Under the pieces are notes generated by a model. It ran no database searches. It was not told the DNA's origin and was given only the letters and a program-made list of their open reading frames with translations. A program made the translations under genes and the position numbers. Of a stretch of DNA of 64,000 bases, positions 42,563 through 53,510 are shown one piece after another (position 1 is the first letter of the stretch; each line of letters starts with the position of its first letter). Source of the stretch: Chrysophaeum taylorii (lineage: Eukaryota > Sar > Pelagophyceae > Pelagomonadales > Pelagomonadaceae); NCBI GenBank assembly GCA_029834535.1, contig JAQMWT010000059.1:1-64000 (forward strand), given 5' to 3'.

Positions 42563-43282
42563 ATGTCGAACCTCGACGAAGTCGTCGAGAGGGCCGCCGT
42601 GGACGCGGCCGAGTGCGCATTGTCGTACCTGCCGCGAGCTTTCCAAGAGACGGTTGTCGAGGCGATGGATTGCGCGCGCTGGGCGTACTACGTCACGCGC
42701 GTCGCCGAGCTCGAGAAGCAGCGCGCAGCGCTTCGCGAGGAGGAGAAGCGCCTCGTGGAAAATCAGCGGCAACTCGCCGAGGAGTGCGATCGCCTTCGAG
42801 GCGTTTCGCGCAACAACAACCGGGTTGTCATCGGTTTGCTCCGGCAGATTCTCATCAAGGGCGGCAGGGTCGCTGCTGGATTCGAGGACGAGATTTCCGC
42901 CGTCATTCTTCAGCTCGAGGGAGACGACTACCCCGGGCTCAGGCTCAAGACCCTTCTCGACGGAATCGAACGGCGCAAACGCGACCTCTCGCTCGCCCCG
43001 GATTCACAATGTCCTTGCCCACAACAACCACAGCGTCCAGCTGTCAGCAGCGACGACGACGACGACGACAATGATTACGACGTTGGCAACGATTACGACG
43101 ACGACAACGTCGATGACGGCGACGACGACGACGGGACTACTACGACGTGGCAAAATACCGGCATGAGCATTTTCGAAAATAAAATGGGAGAGAGCGCATT
43201 TTCGCCGAGCTCCGGCGCGCGCACCCCGTCGTCTTCGTCCGAGAACTTTGAACATATAAGTGCCGACGTCGGTCTCCACTAA
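42563..43282 (+). CDS. acidic coiled-coil protein, right copy (239 aa)
   Basis: This is the mirror of 14,248-14,973 and is fully open. It differs chiefly by two fewer Asp codons in the GAC run at about 43,050-43,068. The N-terminal coiled coil and Ser-rich C-terminus are unchanged. The function is unknown. Confidence 0.7.
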   Translation: MSNLDEVVERAAVDAAECALSYLPRAFQETVVEAMDCARWAYYVTRVAELEKQRAALREEEKRLVENQRQLAEECDRLRGVSRNNNRVVIGLLRQILIKGGRVAAGFEDEISAVILQLEGDDYPGLRLKTLLDGIERRKRDLSLAPDSQCPCPQQPQRPAVSSDDDDDDNDYDVGNDYDDDNVDDGDDDDGTTTTWQNTGMSIFENKMGESAFSPSSGARTPSSSSENFEHISADVGLH

Positions 43283-43407
43283 CCGGCGGTACACACGGTC
43301 GAACGACACCTTGACTCGACGACGGGACGGCGGCGTCGTCGACATGAGAAAGAAAAACAGAACGCAATGAGTGAGTGATATTATGTCTAGTACGAACTTT
43401 TTAGTAG

Positions 43408-44559
43408 TCACCGGTGGAAATAGTAGTCGTCCGCATTGTGGGCCTCGGTCTGGCACGAATGAAGGACGAGTCGCGCTCCACTGTAGGCGGAGCGGACCAT
43501 GTGTTGCGCGAGGTCCTGGGCGAGGAGGGAGGCTGGCTTCCAGCGCGGAAGCTCGTTGACGGCGACGTCGTTGACGAGCCTGAGGATGCAAGCGACGTCG
43601 TCGAGTCGGCGCTCGGCGACATTCATAGCGAGGAGCTCGACGAGGAGAGCGACGTGCAGGTCGCTCGGGCGTCGCGCTCGATGCATCCAGAGCACGATGG
43701 CTTTCTCGACGCGATCGAAGCCGCAAGATGCCGGCGCAAAGAGGGGGATAGCGTCACGGTCGTCAGTGCGCTGAAGGTCAGCGCTTTTGGCTGTGCTCTT
43801 CGCGGCGATCCGCACGCTCTTTTGGAGGCATTCTTCGGAGGCACAAACGCTCGCGGGCAGCGCGTCCACCACCGCGGGGTCGGCGCTCGCGCCGACAAAC
43901 GACAAGATTTTGTGGTTGTTCGGTTGGGTGTCGAACACATACGTCGTGACCGACATGAGCCTACGATTCTTGACGGAGTCGACGACCCATGCGGGCGAAA
44001 CGATCTTGCGCTTGAGCGCCTTTGTCGCCTGATACACCTTGCGCAGCTTGGATGCCGCGAGGTTTTCACACACGACGTGAGTCACGTTCGTCGAAAGCGT
44101 GTTCTCGACTTGGCCGCCGTGCTCCAACACCATAGCCTGAAGCTCGTCGGCCGCGGGGGAGGTGTGTCCGTTGACAAACACGACGAGGCCACGGAATATT
44201 GTGCTCTTCTTCGTGACGCGAGCTTCGCCTTGCTCCGCGAGCCGGGCTCGCTTTGTCGCAATGTACACAGCGAAGTTTCCGTGGTGCTCTGGGTACTGGA
44301 GTGGGCTTCCGACGGGTGCACTGTCCTCGCCGAGCCGTACCGAATACTCCACCGACTGCAGGCTCCCTGCGCCATAACCTGTGTCCTCGTTCACGTACGC
44401 AGCAGTGAGTGCTGCCTTGAGCGGCTCTGACGTGTCTATCTCCGCGCTCCGCGAGAACCGTGACCTCTTTTTAGCTTCCCTCGACGAATCTGAGGGACTG
44501 CAAATACGCTCCCGGTCGTTCATGAAACCGTTGTTGTTGCATAGTGTCAGTGGTGCCAT
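43408..44559 (-). CDS. REV1-type BRCT protein, right copy (383 aa)
   Basis: This is the mirror of 12,971-14,122, open over the same length, with only conservative or silent changes seen (for example Val to Ile in LKRKIVSPAW). The BRCT domain is complete and the polymerase region is absent, as in the left copy. The Helitron-like insertion b lies about 140 bp upstream of this start codon, which could change this copy's promoter relative to the left one. Confidence 0.82.
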   Translation of the reverse strand: MAPLTLCNNNGFMNDRERICSPSDSSREAKKRSRFSRSAEIDTSEPLKAALTAAYVNEDTGYGAGSLQSVEYSVRLGEDSAPVGSPLQYPEHHGNFAVYIATKRARLAEQGEARVTKKSTIFRGLVVFVNGHTSPAADELQAMVLEHGGQVENTLSTNVTHVVCENLAASKLRKVYQATKALKRKIVSPAWVVDSVKNRRLMSVTTYVFDTQPNNHKILSFVGASADPAVVDALPASVCASEECLQKSVRIAAKSTAKSADLQRTDDRDAIPLFAPASCGFDRVEKAIVLWMHRARRPSDLHVALLVELLAMNVAERRLDDVACILRLVNDVAVNELPRWKPASLLAQDLAQHMVRSAYSGARLVLHSCQTEAHNADDYYFHR

Positions 44560-44696
44560 CGTTTCAGCTTTCGAAAAAGTTCTAGCGAACTCTAACCCTT
44601 ATTATACCTTTGATCGGCTCAACGTCCTTCGTTCCACTGACCCCCGCCAATCTAAGCTGCTTTAATTAGCGCACACTCTGCCCTTTAACCTTTGAG

Positions 44697-45778
44697 TCCT
44701 AACTACTAATCGACAGATGTTTGTCTGTCTGTCTGTTTGTTTGTTTGTCTGTTTGTCCCTCGATTTAGGGTAAGGATCAGGTTGGCGCGAGTAAGGATCA
44801 GGTAGAAGCGAGAGCCAGACAGTGATCCTCCAAGCCGTCTACCTCGCAGACTATTTCCACGACCCGCGGCGGCGCTTTCAGCGCGCCATTCTCACGCCCC
44901 GTCGAAACGATGTTGTCGATGCTGACAACGCGCGCATGACCGCGGCCTTTTTTTCCCGGAGACGAGGCGTCGGAGTTCTTTTCGGCCGACTAGGTTGGGT
45001 CGGAAGACGACGCCTCGCTCTCAAGAGTAGAGTTTTCAACTCCCTGACAACCAACGGCATGCTGACTTTGATCGCGAGCTTAAAGTCTTCGCAACCTCGA
45101 CCCGTCGCACGGCCACTGCATCGGTACCAGATACATGATCGATCGTGTCGTTGTCACCGAGGCTCCTCCAACCTGTATCCCGTAAGGCCCGCCGACGCCA
45201 AACGATCACCAAGAGCCAGGGCCAGACGCCCCGCGAGGTCGGCGTCCTCTTGCCCAAGCCCGTCTTCTGCCACGTCCAGCTCTACGTGGCTCTCTGTCGA
45301 TCGGCAACCCCGAGGATATCCTCTTCTGAGTCGACGACTCCACCCTACCCCACACGTGCTGCGCAATACCGATAAGCCCCCTCCCGGCGTCTACACGCGC
45401 ACTGTAAGTGAACTTACTGAACTTACTGGCCAGGTGAACTTACTGGAACCAGGTGAACTTACGGAGGTTAGAGATTGGGACTAGGTGAAATTAGTGACCA
45501 GGCGAACTTACTGGGACCAAGTGAACTTACTATTTTTTTTAGAGTAAACTCAAAGGTTAGCGGCGTGTGCGGATCAAAGCAGCTTAGATTGGCGAGGGTG
45601 AGAGGGACGAGTTCAAAGGAGAGGGGTGAGTGGATGTGAGCGAGCACGAGTGGGCTTACGCCGAACTTACTGAGGTTAGAGATTGGGACTAGGTGAACTT
45701 ACTGGGACCAGGTGAACTTACTGGGGTTAGAGATTGGGACTAGGTGAACTTACTGGCGAACTTACTGGCCTGCACTTG
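44697..45778 (+). mobile_element. Helitron-like insertion b (1,082 bp), right arm only
   Basis: Comparison with the empty left-arm site (about 12,830-12,845) sets the ends exactly: 5' TCCTAACTACTAATCGAC and 3' GGCCTGCACTTG, inserted before a T with no target-site duplication. Inside, about 44,822-45,400 is a decayed Pif1-type helicase C-terminus (ILTPRRNDVVDADN, VFNSLTTNGM, then FCHVQLYVALCR, LPHVLRNTD in different frames), as in Helitron RepHel. The rest is a tandem array built on GGTGAACTTACTGG at about 45,400-45,535 and 45,655-45,770, and a 60-bp motif shared with the host site. The element lacks Rep and most of the helicase, so it is non-autonomous. The 3' end does not match the classical CTRR. 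Confidence 0.85.
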
Positions 45779-45995
45779 TTTACTCCTAAACCCTCGCTGT
45801 TTCGGCTCTCTGGAGTTGTTCGTCGAGGTGCTGCGGGTGCGGCTTTCGTCGAGGTGCTGCTGGTGCGGCTTTCGTCGAGGTGCTGCGGATGCGGCTTTCG
45901 AGGAGCTCGGTGCGCCGGAGTGGGCGCGGCCGAACACAGCTTTATTTTAGGCTCAGAGTTCTTCAGATTATTGATGATCCGCTTCCCGGCGAAGA
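45779..45995. repeat. 30-bp minisatellite region, mirror copy
   Basis: This is the mirror of 12,617-12,830, with the three-unit 30-bp repeat at about 45,818-45,900 and the poly(A)-type signal on the minus strand near 45,941-45,946. It lies between the end of the transporter gene and insertion b. Confidence 0.7.
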
Positions 45996-47484
45996 TCAAG
46001 GAGTCTTACTACAACTACTTGGCTCTTGATTCCCTAAAAGTTTGTGTTCTGCGGTGACGAGAGCGAGGTGGGCGGCGCAGAGTGTGGCGGCGCCCGCGGC
46101 GAGGGCGTTCGTGTAGGCGTGCCAGTTCCCTGCGCTCTGGACGAAACGGATGAGGGGCACGCCCGCGACGGCGCCACCGAGCTCGCCGAGGGCGTTGGTG
46201 ATGGCGTCGGCCTTGCCGCACTCGCGCGGTTGGAAGAAGAGTCGCGTGGAGAGCGTGAGCAGGATGCGCGTGCCGTACACGGCGAAGCCTCCCACGAGTG
46301 CCAGGCCGTTGACTTGCCAGGCGGCGGCCGCAGTGCGGGAGCTGAGCGGCCCCAAGAGGCCAACCGCGGCGAGAAGTACGGCAGCGAAGGTCGCGCCGAT
46401 GAGCGCCGGGGACCCGCGCCGGTTGTCGGCGACGGGTCCCGCGACTGTAGATCCCAGGACACCGCCTAGCTGCCACGAGCAGAGGAAGGAGGCGACGCTC
46501 ACGGCGCAGGCTTTGTGTCGCTCGACGAAATAGGTGCCGATCCAGCCCTCGATGCCCATGCGAACAAAGTAGAGGAGGAAGTAGTTGAGGCCAATGGTCC
46601 AAACGGCGCGCGTCGATGCGACCGTCCAGAGGCTCGCGGGAGGCCGCTTCTCGACGGGTGCTCGCGGCGCGGCGTCTTTCATATAGAATGCCTGGACGAG
46701 GGCGAGGGTGCCGGTCGCGGCGCCGATGGCGACGAAGAGCCGCATCCACGAGCCGAGCCAAATAGTCCCGTAGGCGACGACGAGCGGCAATGCACAGCTG
46801 ACGGCGTTGGCGGCAGCGTTAAGCGCCGAGAATGCCGTTCCGCGCTCCTTGGCTGCGAAGCTGCGCACGAATCGCCCATTCGGCGTTGGCGGTGGCGGCA
46901 GCGGCGGCGGCAACTCACTTTGTCGTGACGAGGCGATTCGCAGCCGGGGCGTGGGGTGCTTGGCAAATCATGAGAAAGGCGAAGAGAAGTTGCATTCGGC
47001 CGAGCGTCTTTGCGAACGGCAAAAAGCAAAAGCACGCGCACGTCGCTAGTTCCGAGAGGAGGAGGAGGGCGATGGCGTCGACATTGTCCGAGAGCACTTG
47101 CGAGACGGGTTTGGCGAACATGTACGAAATCTGGCACGTGCTCAGCAGCACGCCGCCGTCGCTGTTGCTCAGACCGAGGTCCGCCAAGATGGACGGCATG
47201 GAGATCATGAGGGTCGGTCGAAAGGCGATCATACTCCCCCGTCTGCGACGTCGAGGTCATCGAGGAGGATGGAATACACACAACGCACACCCGAGCGACA
47301 GCAGCAGCATAAACGTCGTCTTGGTCTGTGCCTTGCCTGGGGTCGTCCGAGGAGTGGCGCGCACTGCCGCCAAGCGAGACGACGTCATCCTTTCGAGAGC
47401 CTTCTTCGCGGACGTGACGTGGGATGGCTTTTCGACCAAGGCCCCAGCCAGCCGAAGCAACAACGCCAACCGTGGAAGAATCAT
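45996..47484 (-). CDS. SLC37/GlpT-type transporter, right copy (one frame disruption)
   Basis: The exons mirror the left copy: 47484-47289, 47242-46919 and 46860-45996, with introns of 46 and 58 nt. The G run at the start of exon 2 (near 47,238) is one base shorter than in the left arm and shifts the frame there. The remainder is the same, with an Ile/Thr difference in GAATG(I/T)LALV. The change is in a homopolymer and may be a read error. The family and topology are as for the left copy. Confidence 0.8.
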
Positions 47485-47497
47485 CAAATCCTAGCCC

Positions 47498-48367
47498 GTG
47501 ATGTTCGTCTTCGGGAGGAGGCGATGGTGGTGGGTCGCATGCAGTCTGGCCGTGCTGGTCGCCTGGCGCGTCTCACGAAACGACAAGGAGGTCGTGAAAC
47601 GCGACGATGTGGCTGCGGTACCGCGACGGTGGCCCGTGGCCTGCGCGGAGACGACGAGCGCGTGCGGAGGGGCATGCGATCGCGTGCTCATCGACGACTG
47701 GCTCGGCAATGCCGAGATCGATGGGTTGATCGGAATTGCGACTCGCGGTATGGCGATGGCGCCGTCGTCCGAGGGTGGGCCGACCATCTTCGACGCCAAC
47801 TCGGGCTACGTCATGGCGCCGGGCGCGAGGCTCGCGAACGTCTACGCGCGCGGCGAGCCGGTCTTCTCGCGGCAAGAGCTCGAGCTGTACCGCGGCGTCA
47901 TCCGAAGGCTGAAGCACCGGCTCGAAGAGGCCTTTCCCACCGATCGACCGCTCGTCTTCACGGCCCCGACCTTTGTCGCGCGGCTTTCGGGCCAGAACGC
48001 GTCGTGGGAGCCAATGGAACCGCACGACGAGTACTGGCACCCGCACGTCGACAAGCAAAACACCCACCACTACGACTATTCTGGCCTCTTGTACCTGAGC
48101 GACTACGACAAGGATTTTGAGGGCGGACTCTTCGAGTTCTTTCGCGCGGGTACGAACGACACCGCGCTCGCGATTCAGCCGCGACGCGGTCGGCTCTTGC
48201 TCTTCGCCGCCTCGCAAGAGAATCGCCATCGCGTCCGCCGGGTCACCGCCGGCCTCCGGTTCGCCTTGTCATTTTGGTTTTCTTGCGACCCCACGTTCGA
48301 GTTTACCGACTTCCTCGACGGCCAGATGCACGTCCGCTTCCGGGAAGAACGACGCGCGATGCCGTAG
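47498..48367 (+). CDS. OGFOD3-like 2-oxoglutarate/Fe(II) dioxygenase, right copy
   Basis: This is the mirror of 10,244-11,113, open over 289 residues. The HxD pair (H183, D185), the distal H244 and the membrane anchor are intact. It carries Met instead of Lys in EP(M/K)EPHDE, just before the HxD motif, one of few amino-acid differences between the arms. Insertion c begins 38 bp after its stop codon and so may alter its 3' end. Confidence 0.88.
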   Translation: MMFVFGRRRWWWVACSLAVLVAWRVSRNDKEVVKRDDVAAVPRRWPVACAETTSACGGACDRVLIDDWLGNAEIDGLIGIATRGMAMAPSSEGGPTIFDANSGYVMAPGARLANVYARGEPVFSRQELELYRGVIRRLKHRLEEAFPTDRPLVFTAPTFVARLSGQNASWEPMEPHDEYWHPHVDKQNTHHYDYSGLLYLSDYDKDFEGGLFEFFRAGTNDTALAIQPRRGRLLLFAASQENRHRVRRVTAGLRFALSFWFSCDPTFEFTDFLDGQMHVRFREERRAMP

Positions 48368-48405
48368 AGCAAAAAAGGGGAGGAGGCCCCTTGCTCCACT
48401 CTATA

Positions 48406-49879
48406 TCCTAACTACTAATCGACCGATGTTTGTCTGTCTGTCTGTCTGTTTGTTTGTCCCTCGATTTAGGGTAAGGATCAGGTAGGCGCGAGAGTAAGGA
48501 TCAGGTAGGCGCGAGCACAGGGGTATATATAGCCCCGGGCACTCGCGCACACCAGGACCGGCATTCCTACCGTCACCTTTCGGTTATGGGCCCTTAAAGC
48601 GCTCGAGGTGGATCGCGCGTTCGAATCCGCTCCACCGCTGCGTCGCAAGGAGTGTGTGAGTGTCTACGAAGCAGTTGCCGTCGCCAACTGCTGGAGCCCC
48701 ATCGTCTAGCACAAACACTAGACCCCCCTCATCTGGGCGCTTTCACTTACCAGGACCGGGTGTTCATCTCCGACGCAGATGTTCATCTTAAGCAGAGGCG
48801 TCGTCGTCTGCTGGGTCCCCATCGTCTCGCATACACATACATGCTTGACTCGCCCCAGATGTTCACGTTTCACTATGATGGGGAAGCACAGGGGTATATA
48901 TAGCCCCGGGCACTCGCACACACCAGGACCGGCATTCCTACCCTCACCTTTTGGCGAGAGCCAGACAGTGATCCTCCAAGCCGTCTACGGCGACCTCGCA
49001 GACTATTTCCACGACCCGCGGCGGCTCTTTCAGCGCGCCATTCTCACGCCCCGTCGAAACGATGTTGTCGATGCTGACAACGCGCGCATGACCGCGGCCT
49101 TTTTTTCCCGGAGACGAGGCGTCGGAGTTCTTTTCGGCTGACTAGGCTGGGTCGGAAGACGACGCCTCGCTCTTTACGGTAGAGTTTTCAACTCCCTGAC
49201 AACCAACGGCATGCTGACTTTGATCGCGAGCTTAAAGTCTTCGCAACCTCGACCCGTCGCACGGCCACTGCAACGGTACCAGATACATGATCGATCGTGT
49301 CGTTGTCACCGAGGCTCCTCCAACCTGTATCCCTTAAGGCCCGCCGACGCCAAACGATCACCAAGAGCCAGGGCCAGACGCCCCGCGAGGTCGGCGTCCT
49401 CTTGGCGAAGCCCGTCTTCTGCCACGTCCAGCTCTACGTGGCTCTCTGTCGATCGGCAACCCCGAGGATATCCTCTTCTTGGTCGACGACTCCACCCTAC
49501 TCCACACGTGCTGCGCAATACTGATAAGCCCCCTCCCAGCGTCTACACGCGCACTATAGGTAAACTTACTGGGACCAGGTGAACTTACTGGAACCAGGTG
49601 AACTTACTGAGGTTAGAGATTGGGACTAGAAGAACTTAGTGACCAGGTGAACTTACTGAGACCAAATGTGAACTTACTGGGGCTTTTAGAGTAAACTCAA
49701 AGCTTAGCGGCGTGTGCGGATCAAAGCAGCTTTGATTGGCGGGGGTGAGAGCGACGAGCTCGCAGGAGAGTGGGGTGAGTGTGGGTTTACGCCGAACTTA
49801 CTGGGGTTAGAGATTGGGTTTACGCCGAATTTACTGGGGTTAGAGATTGGGACTAGGTGAACTTACTGGCCTGCACTTG
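48406..49879 (+). mobile_element. Helitron-like insertion c (1,474 bp), right arm only
   Basis: The ends are TCCTAACTACTAATCGAC and GGCCTGCACTTG, inserted between A and T of a TATATATA site that is empty in the left arm, with no duplication of target bases. About 48,960-49,560 is the same decayed helicase fragment as in insertion b (VYGDLADYFHDPRRLFQRAI, then FCHVQLYVALC). It has an extra 5' section with a direct repeat: AGGGGTATATATAGCCCCG occurs at about 48,518 and 48,890, each followed by GCACTCGC and ACCAGGACCGGCATTCCTAC. The 3' part holds the GGTGAACTTACTGG array and the AAAGCAGCTTTGATTGGCG motif. It is non-autonomous, between the convergent OGFOD3-like and deubiquitinase genes. Confidence 0.87.
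48514..48960 (+). repeat. internal direct repeat in insertion c, with TATA-like sequence
   Basis: About 65 bp starting at AGGGGTATATATAG is duplicated about 370 bp apart. The stretch between holds a second, weaker repeat (ACCAGGACCGG, and CATCGTCT near 48,700 and 48,820). TATATATAG could act as a TATA box. Confidence 0.7.
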
Positions 49880-50238
49880 TATAATACTACTAGGGAAGGG
49901 ACAATTTTCTTTACACGCACGGAGTAGTAGTTGTGGTATGAGCGCCCTTTCCTCCGCGCGGTGGTCCTCCTCAACCTCACGTTCGCTCGGCGCTGCTCGC
50001 TGCTGATGCTGCTTCGGGGGGACGCCGTCGATGCACGACGCCGACGGCGTTCGTCCGGACTTGGCAGCAGCGTGGTGGTGGAGCAAGGGTGCGCAAAAGA
50101 AGGGGGCGAGGGTCTCTGGAAACATCATCCAAACGAGACCCAACACAACGCAGAGTTCTGCCTGCCTGCCTGCCTGTCTGTCTGTCTGTCTGTCTGTCTC
50201 GGCAGAAGAGCGAGCGCGCCCACAGTTTGTTTTCTTCG

Positions 50239-53178
50239 TCAAGGCGGCGACGGAGTCGGACGTGACGCGTCTCGCGAGTAAAAAAGCACATAGGCCGCGC
50301 TGGAGCAGACCAGGGATGCGTCGATCGGCCTGCGAAGAAGGGTGTGTCACTCAACTCCAGCAAAAAGAAGAAGGACGACTCACGCGACGACGGCGTCGTC
50401 GCAGCGATACCAACCGTCGAGGCCGGGGTAGGCCCAGAGGTCGCGGGTGAAGGCAGTGTAGTGGCCATAGCCTGCCGTCCCAAAGTGGTTGATGACGGCA
50501 AAGAGGGTGTAGGTGAGGGAGCGGTTCTCGCCGCGGACGTGGGCGCAAAAGGGCCCGAGGTCGAGGCCCTCGAGCGGGAAGTCGACGGGTCGGTCGAGCT
50601 TGCGGCCGTGGAGAGGCGAAAATCGCTTGAGCGTAAAGATGAGGATGTCGGGCGTCCGCCAGAGGGCAATCCGCTTGCGTGCGCGGCGGCGCCGAGCGCA
50701 GGTCGAGCAGAACCACGAGTTGTCGGCGTCGAGGCGCTCGATGGCCGTGAAACGCCGTAGGCAACCCTCGAGCGTGACCGGCGCGCCAAAGCCGTGGAGG
50801 CGTCGCGGCGCGTAGACGGTGCCCGGGGCGTAGTGCCGGAGCCGCCGGGCCGCCTCCTGAGATTCGTGCTGGGCGCGGGCGATGGCGCGGCGCGTGCGAC
50901 GGCGGCGCTGTCGAGCGACCTCGGCGGCCGACTCGACGGCGGTAGCTGCCGTCGCGGCGAACCTCGCCGCGTCCATGCCGGCGAGCTCGAGCACGTCGCG
51001 GCGCGACACCTTGACGGCGATGGTTCGGCCGAGTGCCGTCGAGGTTGCTGGCCAGTCGGCGACGTACAACGACGCCAGGTCGTCGCCGCAGCCGTCGTCG
51101 TCGTCCGCGTCGTCGTCGTCGTCGTCCGCGTCGGGTTCGCCGTATACGTTGGCGCGAGGGCGACGCCGGGGCGTCGCGGCGGAAACGGGCGGGCGGCGGC
51201 GTCTTGAGGTCGCCTGCTTGAACTCGACGACGACGGCCTTCTTGGGGTCCGGCGGGTTGGCGTCGGCCGGATCGAGGCTCTCGATGTCGACGACCTTCTT
51301 GGCGGCGCGCCACGCCGAGAGGCGCGCGCGGTCGGTCGGCCAGTTGACGGCGAGCGTCGCTATCGAGACGAGGTCCGAGACGCCCGTGGCGAGGATGTGG
51401 CGCACGATACCCAAGCGGCAGTCCCGCGGTGGCGCTACGCAGGCCACGAGCACGCGCCGCGGCTCGTCGTTTTCGTCGCGGCGCGCGTCGTCGTTTTCGT
51501 CGACGTAGACGTCAGGGAGGTCGGTTTGGAGACAGCGGGGGGCGGCGAAGCGGGGGGGGTCGCCGTTGGCGCGGGCGGGCGAGTGCGCGAGGTCGTAGAC
51601 AAAAACGCGCTCGGGAAGCGTCTTGAGGGCGGCGGCGGCGGCCGTGCGCAGCGCGACAAGGGCGTCGGCCGCGCTCGAGGAGGGAGGGCGACGGAGGCGC
51701 CCACGCGCAGCCCGAGTCGGCGGCGACGAGCATCGAGCGCGGTCTGAGCCGAAGCGGGCGGGCGTCGTCGGGGGTGTCGTCGAGAGTCCAATCGTCGTCG
51801 TCGTCGTCGTCCGAGAGCGCCGCGGGGTCGTCGGCGTCGTCGGCGTCGGGCTCGGCGAGCTCGAGTTCGAGCGTGCTGAAGGGGTCGAAGCGAGCGCGAC
51901 GCGTCTCGCATTCGGGGCATTCGAGCGTCGATCGCAGGAGGCCGTGGGTGGAAGCGGCGACGGCGCTCGCGTTGCGGCGGGCGTGGTTGGTCCAGGTCTC
52001 TTGCGCGACGCGCGCGTCGTCGGCGTAGTCGGTCGACTCGGGCGTCTCGGTCGCCACCGCCGGGACGAGCGACCGGCGGTTTAAATCCTCGTGGATTCCG
52101 TCGAGGAGCGTCTCGAGGAGCTCGTGCGCGTCGTGCTGGGCACGGCCGCCGAGGTCGGGGTTTTTGCGGACGATCGCGCGGATGAGCGCCGTCGGCGCGA
52201 TCGAGCGCTCGCGGCCGACCTCTAAGCGCTTGACGGTCGCCGCGTACTCGCGCGCCAACCGGCCGCCCGTGCCGAGCGGGTTTGCCTCGTTGACGTCGCG
52301 CCTGTACGCGTCGCTCAGAAAGTATTGCGTCAGAGGCCGCGCGCGCCGGAGGCTCTGGACCGTCGCGTTCAGGAAGCACGTGTTCCCGCAGTTCTCCAGG
52401 CCGCTCCGCTCGTTCCACCACGGCGCGGCCGCGAGGTCGAGCCGAGCGCGTCGCCCGAGCTCGCTCTCGACGCCGTCGTCTCTGGGTGTCTTCGCGTCGA
52501 CTCCACGCGCCGCCTCCCTGAGCTCCTCGCAGTAGGGCCGGTGGAATCGCCAGTGGCTGCGCTGGCAGTCGCGACCACAGTAGGCAACGGCCCCGCACCG
52601 ACCGCATCCGACGGCGCGATCGATTTCGACGCGCTCGAAGCACGCGCCGCACGCGAGCCGCGAGGGTCCGTTCCTCGGGTCCTCGACCCGTGCCCGTTTG
52701 TTCTGCGCCCGTTCGCCTCTGGCCCCGAGATCCTCGCCGCCTCGACCCGTAGTCTCCCGCTCGGCATGGCCACCTCGCACGCGATCGGCGGACCCCCGCC
52801 AAACCACCCGACCAGCAGCTGCCACGCCTCGCGCGGTACCGCCTCGTAGTGCTGCCGCCACACAAGCCCGCTCTGCAGGGCCCTCTCGGACCACAGAAGG
52901 GTCCTGTTGTCGATGGCACCGGGCCTTGGGGGGGTCCGGGCCTCGCGCACGAGTCGCGCGCCAGATACCCACCCCTGCCACTGCGTCCACCATGCGTAGT
53001 CGACCAAATACCACTCATCGAGCGCGCCCCGCCGCAGAGCACCTTCAACCAACCGGCGCTGCACCTCAGGTCCGGCTTGCTCCTCCGCGGTCCCGCCGGC
53101 TTGTTCCTTGATGCCGACGGCGTCGTCCATCGCCTGGGATCTCCTTCGAAAGGGGGGTATCTGCTGTCGTTGTTTCAT
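50239..53178 (-). CDS. DUSP-MYND-USP deubiquitinase, right copy (three frame disruptions)
   Basis: This is the mirror of 6,903-9,842. Exon 1 runs 53178-50384 and exon 2 50329-50239, with the same 54-nt intron. Relative to the left arm it lacks one G near 52,690 and one C each near 51,683 and 51,692, but it retains the bases that the left arm lacks near 8,769 and 9,287 (here near 51,310 and 50,795). Thus neither arm shows an uninterrupted frame, while every segment is open in at least one arm. The MYND finger and both USP catalytic boxes are present. Confidence 0.88.
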
Positions 53179-53426
53179 TTTTCGTACGGCGCGGGGGGGG
53201 GCGCAATAAAGAAAGGAAGGCCACCAAAAACACGCACCTGCGTCCGAAGCAAAGCCTCCTCTCAGCAACAGCAGCAGCAGCAGCAGTAGTCGACCATTCA
53301 AAACCAGTTCTTAATTACTGGTGGGGGTGTGTCTGTGCGAAGTGGCCTCAACATAGCGGCGGTGCCAAGAGGCGGCGATATAAATTCTCTCTCGGCCGCG
53401 CATCATGGTGGCTTGCTTCGCGAGGA

Positions 53427-53510
<84 letters not shown>

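Noticed and set aside
48585-48660. Possible tRNA or tRNA-derived SINE around GTTCGAATCC in insertion c
   Set aside because: The B-box-like word is there, but the T-stem does not pair and no acceptor or anticodon stem can be drawn.
53267-53301. N-terminal signal peptide MNGRLLLLLLLLL for the right deubiquitinase
   Set aside because: The Leu run comes from a CTG-type triplet repeat and the left arm does not keep the frame, so it is probably leader sequence.
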